From JACZUI01 sp965216725 (GTDB lineage Bacteria; Actinomycetota; Acidimicrobiia; Spongiisociales; ZC4RG35): DNA of 64,000 bases. The position numbers and the translations under genes are program-made. The stretch is from contig CBDCGI010000019.1 of assembly GCA_965216725.1 (NCBI GenBank), positions 43,881 to 107,880 on the forward strand. Direction: 5' to 3'. Under the pieces are notes generated by a model that saw only the letters and a program-made list of their open reading frames with translations, was not told the origin of the DNA and did no database searches. This document shows positions 34,925 to 44,136 of the stretch, piece after piece. How positions within the stretch are numbered: position 1 is the first letter of the stretch; each line of letters starts with the position of its first letter.

Positions 34925-35409
34925 TCGTCTACCCCCAACCGTTTACGAAGACGACTCATGGCTCGCTCGATGTGTGCCTTGACGGTGGAAAATGTGACTC
35001 CCCACATCTCTGCGACCTCGGTGATGCTCCACCCGTAGCCGTGGACCAGCACCACAGCGGCCCGCTGTTTGGCGGAGAGCGCAGCGATGGCGTCGGCCAA
35101 CCCCGGCTCGAACCAATGTGATCTGTCCGGCTGGTCGGGGATCTGCACCGGAGGCGGCTTTCGAAAGATCCCGCGCCGCGCTCTGCTCTGCCCGACTCGG
35201 TACAAGTAGCCGGCAGGGTTCGTCATCTCGCCGACCCGGTCCCAGTTCTCCCATGCGTAGGCCAACGCCTCCGCAGCCACGTCGGGACCGACGTCGGGGC
35301 CATATGCCGCGATGAGAGCCTGCCGCAGCGGCTTGGCCACGCGTTCCACGAACGCGGTAAATGAGGCCGCGTCCGAATCCACCGTCACCGTGAGTTTCCA
35401 ACCACTCAT
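34921..35409 (-). CDS. ECF-type RNA polymerase sigma factor
   Basis: This 162-residue protein has a region 2 (FVERVAKPLRQALIAAYGPDVGPDVAAEALAYAWENWDRV) and a region 4 helix-turn-helix (LSAKQRAAVVLVHGYGWSITEVAEMWGVTFSTVKAHIERAMSRLRKRL). Region 2 is the short extracytoplasmic-function type. It is co-translated with the downstream membrane protein (ATGA overlap), which is the usual sigma/anti-sigma arrangement. Confidence 0.85.
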   Translation of the reverse strand: MSGWKLTVTVDSDAASFTAFVERVAKPLRQALIAAYGPDVGPDVAAEALAYAWENWDRVGEMTNPAGYLYRVGQSRARRGIFRKPPPVQIPDQPDRSHWFEPGLADAIAALSAKQRAAVVLVHGYGWSITEVAEMWGVTFSTVKAHIERAMSRLRKRLGVDE

Positions 35410-35503
35410 GGCGAATCAAGCAGATGAGGCATGCCTCGTGCATCGAGAAAGCCGTCCAGGTGTCGTCCTTGTCCGTTCTAAAGAGAAAGCCTCGAAGGAC
35501 CGC

Positions 35504-37021
35504 TTATCGCGACGTAACAACCGCCTCAGTTTGATTCCGGCCGGCCTCAGAAATCGCCTCGAACACCTGGAGCATGTCGCCCCGGGTGGTTCGATGAGAG
35601 CAGATCGAGACTCTGAGAACGATTCGGCCCTGAATCCGGGACGTCATCAGGAAACCAACACCGCTCAGCTGAATCGCATCGGCGATCCGCTGGTTGATCT
35701 GATCAATCAGTGCGGACTGCTCCTCGGAGGTGTAGGTGCCCTCCAGCTCTGGCTTGAAACGGAAGGAGTAGATGAACAGCGACGGGGGTCGGACGGCCTC
35801 GAAATCGTCCGACTGCTCGACCAGTTGGTGGAGATACTCGGCACACTCGATGTTCTGCCTGAGCAGCGATCGGTAACCCTCAACGCCATAGTGCTTGAGC
35901 GTCATCCACAGCTTTAGGGCGCGAAAACCCCGGGACATCTGTGGGCCGTACTCGAGGAAGTCGAGACCGTCATACTCAGTCGGAATCGACCCACGAAGAT
36001 ACGGAGCGGTCATCGAGAACGCCGCACGCAGCTTCTCGGGATCCCTCACCAGCACACCACCGCACTCGTAGGGGATGTAGAGCCACTTGTGAGGGTCGAG
36101 CGTGATCGAGTCGGCACGATCCAGACCCACATACTCGTGGTGCAGCTCAGGGAGCATGGCACCCACCGCGCCACTGGCCCCGTCTGCGTGGAACCAGAGA
36201 CCCAACTCCTCACAGACATCGGCGATCTCACTCAGTGGATCGATTGTCCCCGTGTTGACAGATCCCACCTGGCCGACCACACAAAAGGGGATGTCACCGG
36301 CAATGAGGTCCGACTCGACTGCCTCCTTCAAGGCATGGGAATCCATTCTCAGGTCGGGAGTGCTGGCGACCCTCCGCACCGCATCCCGGCCCAAACCGAG
36401 AAGGCTCACGGCACGAGTGATTGAAACATGGCCCTCGTGGTCGGACATGTAGAGCCGAAACTGGCCATCTGCATGCCCCACGCCATGGAGAGACACATCG
36501 AACGACGCGGTCGACCGCAGGGCGGTCGCCAGGGCCGTGACATTTGCCATGGTCCCACCAGAGGTGAGTAGCCCCCCACACTGAGGGTCGTAGCCAATCA
36601 GCTCGGCGAGCCACCTCAGGCACCGCCGCTCGATCTCCGTCGCTGCCGGCGCCGGCTTCCACGCACCGGGATTCATGTTGACCGAAGCAGCGAGAGCCTC
36701 GGCGAGCGTGGCGATCATGGACCCCGAGCCGTTCACGAAGCCGAAGTATCTGGGGGAGCCGACATGAGTCGTGAACGGAAGAACGGAGCCTTCCCATTCA
36801 TCGAGAATGCGATTGGGGTCCTGGCCGACCTCAGGCACGGGCTCGTCAAAGACGTCTTCGACCTCCACCGCTCGGACGGCCGGATAAACGTCCGCCTCTG
36901 CCAGTGAGCCGTAGTAGTCGGCGATCATGTCAATCGTGCGATACCCGATCTTGCGAAACTCGTCCGGCTCTAGATCCGGGTTGAACCAGCCGTCGTCGGT
37001 GTTGGCTAGGGCGGAGTCCAT
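35504..37021 (-). CDS. PLP-dependent aromatic L-amino-acid decarboxylase-like enzyme
   Basis: This 505-residue group II decarboxylase has the PLP lysine in SITLDPHKWLYIPYECG, the substrate-side motif GVLTSGGTMANVTALATAL-like, and HADGASGAVGAMLPEL. It decarboxylates an aromatic amino acid or glutamate-like substrate to an amine; the substrate cannot be assigned. The start is ATG at 37021. It stands alone between the ECF sigma pair and a LuxR-type regulator. Confidence 0.88.
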   Translation of the reverse strand: MDSALANTDDGWFNPDLEPDEFRKIGYRTIDMIADYYGSLAEADVYPAVRAVEVEDVFDEPVPEVGQDPNRILDEWEGSVLPFTTHVGSPRYFGFVNGSGSMIATLAEALAASVNMNPGAWKPAPAATEIERRCLRWLAELIGYDPQCGGLLTSGGTMANVTALATALRSTASFDVSLHGVGHADGQFRLYMSDHEGHVSITRAVSLLGLGRDAVRRVASTPDLRMDSHALKEAVESDLIAGDIPFCVVGQVGSVNTGTIDPLSEIADVCEELGLWFHADGASGAVGAMLPELHHEYVGLDRADSITLDPHKWLYIPYECGGVLVRDPEKLRAAFSMTAPYLRGSIPTEYDGLDFLEYGPQMSRGFRALKLWMTLKHYGVEGYRSLLRQNIECAEYLHQLVEQSDDFEAVRPPSLFIYSFRFKPELEGTYTSEEQSALIDQINQRIADAIQLSGVGFLMTSRIQGRIVLRVSICSHRTTRGDMLQVFEAISEAGRNQTEAVVTSR

Positions 37022-37123
37022 ACGTCATCAAGATTCCACAACCGGGCCGGCATGTCATGAGCCCTAGGTACCGAATTCGAATCGGGCTTAGGGTGACGCT
37101 GGACCTGATGTGGTACCTGGCTT

Positions 37124-38236
37124 CTAACCCCTGTCGGTCAGAATGCCCTCGTCCCGGGCAAGGACTATGGCCTGGGCTCGTCCCGCGACACCGAGTTTGC
37201 TGAAGATCCGGTTCACATGGTTTCTGACTGTGTGCGGGCTGATGAACAACGACTCGGCGATCTCCGGGTTTGACCTGCCGCGAGCGATCTCAGCGAGGAC
37301 TTCCAGTTCTCGGGGAGTCAGCTTTTCCAGAGCTGTCGAGGCTTGGGGCCCCTCGGGCGACGGCAAAAAACTGGCCACGGCCGCCGTGAACTCCTTCCAC
37401 GAGGCGTCATCCTGGAGTATGTGGTTGTCGGAGTCGAGCGGAACAAAACGAGCTCCTGGGATCGCCGCGGCAAACCTGCGCCCTTCGTCAAAGGGCACCA
37501 TCGCGTCACCTCTGGAATGAAGCACCAGCGTCGGGACCGACACATCGCCTGCGTAGCCTGAGACATCGATTTCGTAGAAGGCTCTCTCGAAGCGCGCTGC
37601 GTTGTCCGGAGTTGTTGTCAACCTCTGAAGGTCGTTGAAGGCGTCGATCTGCGACGCCGGAGCACTTGGCATGAACAGCGAGGAGAAGACTGCCCGGAAT
37701 GCAGGATTGTCTCTCCCCCATCCGACTCGGATCATCTCCACGAAGAGTTCGGCCTCCTTGCGGTCTTCGGAAGTCCGGCTGCGGGCCAACCTCCCTCGAA
37801 GATAAGAGCCGTACAAGACGAGGTGCGTGACCCGATCAGGATGAATGGCAGCGTATCGAGCCGCGACCGCTCCTCCTTGTGAGATGCCAAGGAGGGCGAA
37901 GCGATCGAGGCCCAAACCATCGACAACCGTCGACAGGTCCTGCACCCACGCGTCCATGGAGAACTCGTCCACATCCCAGTCCGACAGGCCGCAACCGCGC
38001 TCGTCGTATCGAATAAGCCTGTAGCTCTCGGAGAGATCAGTTAGCCAGTGGCTCCAAACCGGGCTGTTCCAGTCGTGCTCGACATGGGTCAGGTAGTTCG
38101 CAGCCTTGACCACTGGATAGTCGGACCCGGATGTGGCCACGGCCAGCCGAACTCCGTCTTCGGAGGTCAGGAATTGAATCTCCTGTCGCACGGGCTGGAA
38201 GCCTATTCGTCGACAGAGTGACCAAAGAGAGGACAT
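37124..38236 (-). CDS. Alpha/beta hydrolase fused to a LuxR-type DNA-binding domain
   Basis: The protein is about 370 residues: an alpha/beta hydrolase domain (about 20-300) with the nucleophile elbow LLGISQGGAVA, Asp in HSRGDAMVPFDEG and His in DSDNHILQDD, so the triad is present; then a LuxR helix-turn-helix (LTPRELEVLAEIARGRSNPEIAESLFISPHTVRNHVNRIFSKLGVAGRAQAI). It may bind or hydrolyse a ligand and regulate transcription. I chose the ATG at 38236; a GTG at 38191 is an alternative. Upstream codons overlap the tRNA-Ile region. Confidence 0.85.
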   Translation of the reverse strand: MSSLWSLCRRIGFQPVRQEIQFLTSEDGVRLAVATSGSDYPVVKAANYLTHVEHDWNSPVWSHWLTDLSESYRLIRYDERGCGLSDWDVDEFSMDAWVQDLSTVVDGLGLDRFALLGISQGGAVAARYAAIHPDRVTHLVLYGSYLRGRLARSRTSEDRKEAELFVEMIRVGWGRDNPAFRAVFSSLFMPSAPASQIDAFNDLQRLTTTPDNAARFERAFYEIDVSGYAGDVSVPTLVLHSRGDAMVPFDEGRRFAAAIPGARFVPLDSDNHILQDDASWKEFTAAVASFLPSPEGPQASTALEKLTPRELEVLAEIARGRSNPEIAESLFISPHTVRNHVNRIFSKLGVAGRAQAIVLARDEGILTDRG

Positions 38237-38322
38237 TCCTCTGATTCGGCTATGAGGGGACCCCGTCTCCGCCACCGGGCTACACAAACGACCGGTGGCC
38301 TCCCTACAATCTGCCGCTCGTA

Positions 38323-38397
38323 GGGCCCATAGCTCAGCCCGGTTAGAGCGCATCCCTGATAAGGATGAGGTCCGTGGTTCAAGTCCACGTGGGCCCA
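38323..38397 (+). tRNA. tRNA-Ile (anticodon GAT)
   Basis: GGGCCCATAGCTCAG starts a full cloverleaf: acceptor GGGCCCA/TGGGCCC, D arm, anticodon stem CATCC/GGATG with loop CTGATAA giving GAT, and T arm CGTGGTTCAAGTCCACG. It is 75 nt with the discriminator A, and CCA is not encoded. It lies in the gap between the LuxR-type gene and a TetR gene. Confidence 0.97.
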
Positions 38398-38490
38398 CAA
38401 CTCAGCCCTTCCGACGTCGGCGACAACACCTCCAACGAGCTGTTCCAGGCGGCGGCTCTTGAGGCGTTGTGCTTCCGGCGCCGTTCTCTG

Positions 38491-39051
38491 TCAGTTCCCG
38501 CTGAGCACCTGGCGGACGAACTCGAGCGTGTCGCTGATGTATGACGAGTCACGGGTGGCCCGGGCCAGTGTGGAAGCTCCTTCGTAGGCGCTGACCGCAA
38601 ATTGCGCCGCGCTCTTTGCTTCACTTTCGGCCCACCCCTCCTCCTGGAGACCGCGGGACATGGAATCAACCCATGATGCGAAAACCTCGGCACCGGCCTC
38701 TCGCACATCATCGAGCACAAATGCCATCTCGGTCGTCGGCACGCCAATCGGGCAGCCATACCGAAAATCGGAAGACTCCATGTCCGCTATCAGCGCTTGA
38801 TAAAAGGTAACGGCAGCATCGGCCACGTTCAGTGCCTCCTCGATCGTGGCAGCCAAGTCTTGGGCAGTGCTGCGCCCTACTTCAGAGACCGCCGTCGACG
38901 CCAGCTGTGCCTTGCCTTCAGGGAAATGGTGATACATCGAACCGGCCGTGGCGTCGGCTACGGCCAAAACTTCTTTCATTGCCGTCGACCCGTATCCCCG
39001 CTGGCGCATAGATGCCGACATCGCCTCGACAAGTCGCTCCCGAGTGCTCAT
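38491..39051 (-). CDS. TetR-family regulator (LmrA/YxaF-like)
   Basis: This 186-residue protein has MSTRERLVEAMSASMRQRGYGSTAMKEVLAVADATAGSMYHHFPEGKAQLASTAV, the TetR helix-turn-helix, and an LmrA/QacR-like C-terminal domain with GCPIGVPTTEMA. The ATG at 39051 begins the domain; earlier codons overlap its own operator. Two palindromes between it and the divergent SnoaL-like gene are the likely operators. Confidence 0.88.
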   Translation of the reverse strand: MSTRERLVEAMSASMRQRGYGSTAMKEVLAVADATAGSMYHHFPEGKAQLASTAVSEVGRSTAQDLAATIEEALNVADAAVTFYQALIADMESSDFRYGCPIGVPTTEMAFVLDDVREAGAEVFASWVDSMSRGLQEEGWAESEAKSAAQFAVSAYEGASTLARATRDSSYISDTLEFVRQVLSGN

Positions 39052-39063
39052 TGACCGTCTCCC

Positions 39064-39103
39064 TAGAACGTTCATTCTAATCTGTGCTAGAATGATCATT
39101 CTA
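39064..39103. promoter_or_regulatory. Two TetR operators in tandem
   Basis: TAGAATGATCATTCTA (39088-39103) is a perfect 16-bp palindrome. TAGAACGTTCATTCTA (39064-39079) is a second site with 6 of 8 half-site positions kept. Their centres are 24 bp apart. They lie between the TetR gene and the divergent SnoaL-like gene, covering both promoters. Confidence 0.85.
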
Positions 39104-39122
39104 CTGCCGCGAGGAGAGACAA

Positions 39123-39599
39123 ATGACACCCACCGTCGCCTTCGACAGCCTCATCCAGCCTCATTGGTCGGAATCCGAACGCACCAATGCGCAGAAAGTG
39201 CACCGTTTCGTCAAGTTGCTGATGAACGACCACGACTTTGAAGCCGTAGAAAGAGAATTTGGCGGCTCTCGATACACCCAGCACAACCGCACCATGACCG
39301 ACGGCCTGGGCGGTGTGCTGGCTTCGGTGGGGCGCTTGGTCAGCCGCTTCCCCGAGTTCTCCTACGAGGCGAAACAGATCGTGTCCAGTGGCGACCGCGT
39401 CGTCGTGTTCAGCCACGCCACCTTGCGTTCGTCCGATCGCGGTGACGACAGGAAGGGGATGATCATCTTCGACATGTGGCAGGTGGATGACGGCGTCCTC
39501 GTCGAGCACTGGGACTCACTCCAGGGCCTCGATCTGCAGACGCGCCTTGTCCTCGCGACAAGCGGCGGGAAGATTCGCAACGAGAACGGTCCTTTCTGA
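39123..39599 (+). CDS. SnoaL/NTF2-like polyketide-cyclase-fold protein
   Basis: This 158-residue protein has a helical start and the predicted cone-shaped NTF2/SnoaL barrel (FVKLLMNDHDFEAVEREFGGSRYTQHNRTMTDG, DRVVVFSHATL, IIFDMWQVDDGVLVEHWDSLQG). The HNR and EHWD residues sit where SnoaL-like enzymes bind substrate. The ligand is unknown. GAGGAGAG lies just before the ATG. It is divergent from, and probably repressed by, the TetR protein. Confidence 0.8.
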   Translation: MTPTVAFDSLIQPHWSESERTNAQKVHRFVKLLMNDHDFEAVEREFGGSRYTQHNRTMTDGLGGVLASVGRLVSRFPEFSYEAKQIVSSGDRVVVFSHATLRSSDRGDDRKGMIIFDMWQVDDGVLVEHWDSLQGLDLQTRLVLATSGGKIRNENGPF

Positions 39600-39715
39600 T
39601 CGATCAGACGAGGTGGCAGATGTGAGGATCAGACGGAGGACAAACAAGAGCTAAACGGGTAGCCAAGACCTCCCGCCTCGCCTGTGGAGCCAGATCGCCG
39701 CGTAATCTGGCATTC

Positions 39716-40681
39716 ATGGTGCTCACTTCTCCAGAAATCGCATCGGTGATGCGTCGTGTCGTAGCGGCGTGGAATGCACGCGATCTCGAGACATTCAAAA
39801 ACCTCTACGTGAGCGACGATCGCTTCCGGGGTATGGGCACGGCTATTGAGGAATTCTGGCTCGGCAAAGAGTTCTTGGCGGTGAGGGAGGCTCAATTCGA
39901 CGAGATGCCCGACTTCAAAATGACTCTCGATCGAATCCACGCCTTCGAAATGGAGTCGACAGGATGGGTCGCCTCAACCGGCATTCTCGCCACGCCGACC
40001 GGAGATCACCCTCTTCAAATAGCGGCGGTGTTCATCATGGAAGCCGGCGTCTGGAAGATCGTCCTCTGGAATACGTCAATCGCCCGATCCAACATCGAGT
40101 TGTTCGACATCGAGCTCACGACGACGCTGACCGACCTGCTCGACTCCGTCTCAAAGGACTCGGCGGCAATGGCCTCGATAGCCGGCACCGGCGAGATAGT
40201 GACCCTGGTGTTCACCGATGTCGTGGACTCGACGATATTGGCCGGCCGCCTCGGCGACGAAGCCTGGGCCGCACTGATCGCACGCCACGAGGCGGCGATC
40301 GGGAAGATCGCTGAACAGCACCACGGCCGTGTCGTGAAGACTCTCGGCGACGGCTCGATGCTCGCATTCACCTCCGCCCGCGATGGAGTGGAGGCAAGCA
40401 TCGCGATCCAGAAGGCGCTCGAAGGCGAAGAAGTCAAGATTCGCATAGGGATCCACAGTGGTTATGCCCTCCGCAGTGAGCACGACCTTCTGGGGTTGAC
40501 GGTGCACAAGGCTGCCCGAATAGCAGCTGCTGCCGAAGGTGCATCGATCCTGGCTTCGTTTACGGTGAGCGACCTGATCGGCTCACTGTCTGACGTGCAC
40601 TTTGGACCATCTCGGAACCTGACCCTCAAGGGTCTTGACGGACCTCATCCGGTTCGAGAAGTCCTCTGGCGGGGTCGGTAG
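39716..40681 (+). CDS. SnoaL-like domain fused to a class III nucleotide cyclase
   Basis: This 321-residue protein has an N-terminal SnoaL/NTF2-like domain (about 1-125, VVAAWNARDLETFKNLYVSDDRF, WKIVLWNTSI) and a C-terminal class III adenylate/guanylate cyclase domain (about 155-315, VTLVFTDVVDSTILAGRLGD, GRVVKTLGDGSMLAF, IGIHSGYALR). Both metal-binding Asp residues (FTD and LGD) are present, so catalysis is plausible. The N-terminal fold may bind a small regulator. Cytosolic. Confidence 0.87.
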   Translation: MVLTSPEIASVMRRVVAAWNARDLETFKNLYVSDDRFRGMGTAIEEFWLGKEFLAVREAQFDEMPDFKMTLDRIHAFEMESTGWVASTGILATPTGDHPLQIAAVFIMEAGVWKIVLWNTSIARSNIELFDIELTTTLTDLLDSVSKDSAAMASIAGTGEIVTLVFTDVVDSTILAGRLGDEAWAALIARHEAAIGKIAEQHHGRVVKTLGDGSMLAFTSARDGVEASIAIQKALEGEEVKIRIGIHSGYALRSEHDLLGLTVHKAARIAAAAEGASILASFTVSDLIGSLSDVHFGPSRNLTLKGLDGPHPVREVLWRGR

Positions 40682-40735
40682 ACAGCACGGCCCCACATGA
40701 ACCGCGGTTGTTAAGGCAAGGCCAGGCGACCTCCG

Positions 40736-41551
40736 TCAGCCCTCTTGTACGTAGGCGGAGACCACCGCGGTGAATCCAAGTCTGCAGGAGCCCTGTTCTG
40801 TCTGAACGCCGAGTTCGATACGGTGCTCCCCGTCGGGCCACGGAGCCAACGCTCCCACAAAAACGCTCCAGCCACCCGTTCCCGAAGGTTCGACTTGCGA
40901 GAAGGCGTTGTCGACACCAACGGGAAGTGACTCCACTGTGACGACAGGCTGCTGGGCCTGAATCGGCTCGCTGTTGAGCACTACGTTGGCCCCGGCGCCC
41001 TCAACGCTCTCGAATGTCGTCGGGCTTACTGACCAGCCGACATCACCAATCTCGCATCGAGTGGCCGCCGGCTCAGCGCCGGCTGTCGTCGCTGGTGCGG
41101 TCGTGGTAGTGGCCAGAACCAATGGCTCGTCTCCGGTAGGTCCGAGCACTACAACCGTTGTGGTGTGTTCGATCGTTTGATAGTGGTCCGAGCCATCGAT
41201 CAGCACGTCGACAAACTGCGCGGCGCCGTCGAACTGGAGAAGATATGTACCTGGATCACCGACCGACTGGATTCGGAAGAGACACTGGTGGCTTTCCAAC
41301 TCGTTCCATCCCCGACAGTCGCCGTCGACGTCATGCAACCCCTCTGGGACATCGATGTCTATGTCCAACACGTGCTCTGACCCACTGGTCCGGAACCAAA
41401 GACCAAACCCTCCCCCGGGCTCGACTTCGACGTAGGCGGGTGGCGCCTCGACCTCGACCACAGTCGGCCTCCCTCCACAAAGAGACAGCAGGAGGATGAT
41501 GGCCAGAATCAAGGCCAGAATCAACGCGCCGAACCCAGCTAGCCGGCTCAC
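40736..41551 (-). CDS. Secreted lipoprotein of unknown function
   Basis: This 271-residue protein has an N-terminal hydrophobic segment ending in LLSLCGG, a possible lipobox, then beta-rich extracellular sequence with a Thr/Ala-rich linker (TTTTAPATTAGAEP) separating two domains. No family recognised. The NTF2-like gene overlaps it by 4 bases upstream, so the two are translated together. Confidence 0.65.
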   Translation of the reverse strand: MSRLAGFGALILALILAIILLLSLCGGRPTVVEVEAPPAYVEVEPGGGFGLWFRTSGSEHVLDIDIDVPEGLHDVDGDCRGWNELESHQCLFRIQSVGDPGTYLLQFDGAAQFVDVLIDGSDHYQTIEHTTTVVVLGPTGDEPLVLATTTTAPATTAGAEPAATRCEIGDVGWSVSPTTFESVEGAGANVVLNSEPIQAQQPVVTVESLPVGVDNAFSQVEPSGTGGWSVFVGALAPWPDGEHRIELGVQTEQGSCRLGFTAVVSAYVQEG

Positions 41552-41946
41552 TCCTCTTGGCCCCCCGGCACCGGCAGCCAGCCGGAGCAGATCAGGTCGA
41601 TCTTCCCGATCTTTCCTCCGTCGTCCAACCGGATGAACACGTGCTGCTCGGCCTGGCGTCGCACGCCGGACGCGGGGACCACCGTCTGGAAGCGATAAGT
41701 GAGCCGGTGCACCGGAGGCATCGACGCGTCGTCGATTCCCTCGACTGCTGTAACCACATCTCCGTCGTCAAAGATGACTTGGAGGCCAGCGATCGACGCC
41801 TCGGCTCCCTCAGCCTCGGTCACCCTTGACGAGGTCACTCCCCGATACCGGACCCCTTCGGCGAGTTGGTCCCTGAGTGCACCCCAGTCTTGATCGAGCA
41901 AAAGCTCGACGAATCGCGCTTGCAGACTTTGGCCCGCAGGGACCAT
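41548..41946 (-). CDS. NTF2/SnoaL-like small protein
   Basis: A protein of 132 residues with an NTF2-like pattern: SLQARFVELLLDQDWGALRDQLAEGVRYRGVTSSRVTEAEG, then strands HRLTYRFQTVVPASGVRRQAEQHVFIRLDDGGKIGKIDLICSG. I chose the ATG at 41946 where the fold begins; a longer open frame upstream is unconserved. It overlaps the lipoprotein gene by 4 bases. The ligand is unknown. Confidence 0.7.
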   Translation of the reverse strand: MVPAGQSLQARFVELLLDQDWGALRDQLAEGVRYRGVTSSRVTEAEGAEASIAGLQVIFDDGDVVTAVEGIDDASMPPVHRLTYRFQTVVPASGVRRQAEQHVFIRLDDGGKIGKIDLICSGWLPVPGGQEE

Positions 41947-41959
41947 TTTGCGCCGCTCC

Positions 41960-42211
41960 CTAGCTGTGTTCGCTGACGGCGTAGATCTCGTCGGCGACGA
42001 GCCCATGCGCCTCGCGATGAACGGTGTGGGCGTCTTCAGATGATGGAGCGTCCACCAGGCAGAAGATTTTGCCCGCGGCCTCATCCACCCAGTACCGGCG
42101 ATAGTTGACGTTGTAGACACCTTGGGTGTCCAGGTCTGCCTGGTGGGCCGTGGCCACATCGGCGACCGAAACTCCACCTTCGATCGTGTGAACATCCATG
42201 AACAGCGGCAT
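41960..42211 (-). CDS. DUF4242-type small protein
   Basis: This 83-residue protein starts MPLFMDVHTIEGG (ATG 42211 with AGAGGAA upstream) and has RRYWVDEAAGKIFCLVDAPSSEDAHTVHREAHGL, matching the DUF4242 ferredoxin-like pattern often annotated as a nickel-binding or SCO4226-like protein. The conserved His and Cys may bind metal. It is upstream of the NTF2-like gene, and divergent from the broken BTAD regulator. Confidence 0.75.
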   Translation of the reverse strand: MPLFMDVHTIEGGVSVADVATAHQADLDTQGVYNVNYRRYWVDEAAGKIFCLVDAPSSEDAHTVHREAHGLVADEIYAVSEHS

Positions 42212-42280
42212 GAGATTCCTCTTTCTGCGTTGTGCGAGCCCTGATGGCTTCGCCTCTGTCAAGATCAGGAGACCAGGAGG

Positions 42281-42301
42281 GCGTTTGACTCAGCGTTTGA
42301 C
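42281..42301. promoter_or_regulatory. Direct repeat GCGTTTGAC x2
   Basis: GCGTTTGAC occurs at 42281-42289 and 42293-42301, period 12, between the DUF4242 gene and the BTAD-domain regulator. Direct repeats are the usual target form of BTAD/SARP regulators, although the classical period is 11. Confidence 0.4.
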
Positions 42302-42322
42302 GAGAAAGGTGCTTGGGAACCC

Positions 42323-44109
42323 GTGCTGGAGATAGACCTCATCGGTGCTCCGGAGGTTCGCCGCTCCGGCCTGGCCGCCGACAAACCCCGAAGCAGAAAG
42401 ACCTGGGGCGTGCTCTGCTTCCTACTGCTGAACGGGGCCCCGACCTCGCGTAGCCGGCTGAGCACACTCCTTTTCTCCGAGGCGGCCGACCCGATGCGTG
42501 CCCTGCGGTGGAACCTCACCGAGCTGCGCCGTTTGCTTGGCCCGGAGGTTCGCTTGCACGGTGATCCGATCGTGGTCGAGCTTCCCAAAGACACAGTGAC
42601 AGATGTAACGCTGATAACAGATGGCCAATGGCAGCAGGCCATCGGGCTGAAGCAACTCGGTGGGCAACTGCTGGGGGCCATGGACTTCGACGACTCCCCC
42701 CTATTCGAATCGTGGCTGCTCACCAGTCGTCGACACATCGCCGGTGCCAGTGAGGACGTGCTCCGAGAAGCGAGCCTTGCCTTGCTCGGCAGCGCACGAG
42801 CCGAGGAAGCGATTCCCCTTGCAGCGAAACTGGTCGAGCTCAACCCCTACGTGGAGAGCCACCAGGCGCTCCTGATTCGCAGCCTTGCCCTGTCCGGCGA
42901 CTCTGAAGCGGCCGAGAAGCAGCTCCGGGCCACCACCGATTTGTATGCAAAAGAGCTCGGCGTGTTCCCCGGTCAAGCGGTGCGTGATGCAACTTCGGTC
43001 CGCCCTGCGGCGCCACAAGCGATCGGAACGGAAGAGGAGATCGAAGCGGCCATCGAGTCAGGCCTGGCTGCCGTCGGGGCGGGAGCAGTCGCGGCCGGTG
43101 TCAATACCCTGAGATTGGCGGTGGCCCTTGCCGACAACGAGGGAAACGACAGACTCATGGCTTTCGCCCGCTACCAACTGGCAGAGTCCCTGATCCATTC
43201 CGTACGGGGGGACGACGAAGAGGGTGCCGAGCTGTTGCACGGAGTCGTCGAAATCGCCCGCCGCTCCGGGGCAAAGGCCATTGAGTCCAGAGCGCGGGTG
43301 GAGCTCGGCTACACAGACATGCTCGCCGCACGTTACGACCGGGCGCGACAGTGGCTCGACCGAAGTGACCTGGCATGAAGCCGATGACGACACATTGATC
43401 AAGGCAGCCACTTACCTGGGTGTCGTCGAAACCGATCGCGCCCAATACGGGACTGCAGGAACGCCTTCTGCACGAGGCGTTGGAGCACGCGCAAAGTGCC
43501 GGTTTGCGGCGACGAGAGACCTATGCGATGTCGATGATCGGACGGCTGGACTTCCTCATCGGCAATCTCGAAAACGCCCGAGATCGCTTGAGTCGCTCCA
43601 TCGAGCTGGCAGAGGAAAACAACTGGCTGGCGTTTGTGCCCTGGCCGCAGGCGTTTCTCGGCGAGACTCTCGTGGAGATGGGGGCAGCCGAAGAAGCAAG
43701 CAGGATCCTGCGACAGGCGTTCGCCCGCGCCTGCCAGATCGGTGATCCCTGCTGGGAAGCTGTCACGGGCCGTGCCCTCGCCATGATCTCAGCCGACGAG
43801 GGAGACTCCGACGAGGCCCTCCGCATCGTCGAAGACGCACTCGAGCGATGCCGACGGCTGCCCGACACCTACAAATGGGGAGAGGCCTACGTCTTGGAAG
43901 CCAGATGCCGACTCGGTGTCCGCCAAGGGCATCCCGACGCGGAGGCCTGGATAGAGGAGCTCTTGGAACTGTCCTCTCGCACCGGTATGCGAGAGCTTCA
44001 GCTGCAGGCGATGCTCTTAGCCTCTGAGCTAACTGGATCAGGCCTTGGAGAAACCGTGGACGACCTCATCGAGAGTATCGGCAATCCACGTTTCTCGAGA
44101 GGGCATTGA
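42323..44109 (+). pseudogene. BTAD-domain regulator with TPR tail, broken by two frameshifts
   Basis: The first part (42323-43378, GTG start) has a SARP-like winged helix (MLEIDLIGAPEVRRSGLAADKPRSRKTWGVLCFLLL) and a BTAD domain (ESHQALLIRSLALSGDSEAAEKQL). The coding pattern then shifts frame near 43370 (EVTWHEADDDTLIKAATYLGVVETDRAQYG) and again near 43450 (GLQERLLHEALEHAQSAGLRR), running to 44109 as TPR-like helices. Joined, it is a regulator of about 595 residues. With the frame broken, only a DNA-binding plus BTAD fragment of 351 residues would be made. Confidence 0.75.
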
Positions 44110-44136
44110 TTCGAGGTCCGGACCCCGAAGAACTTT

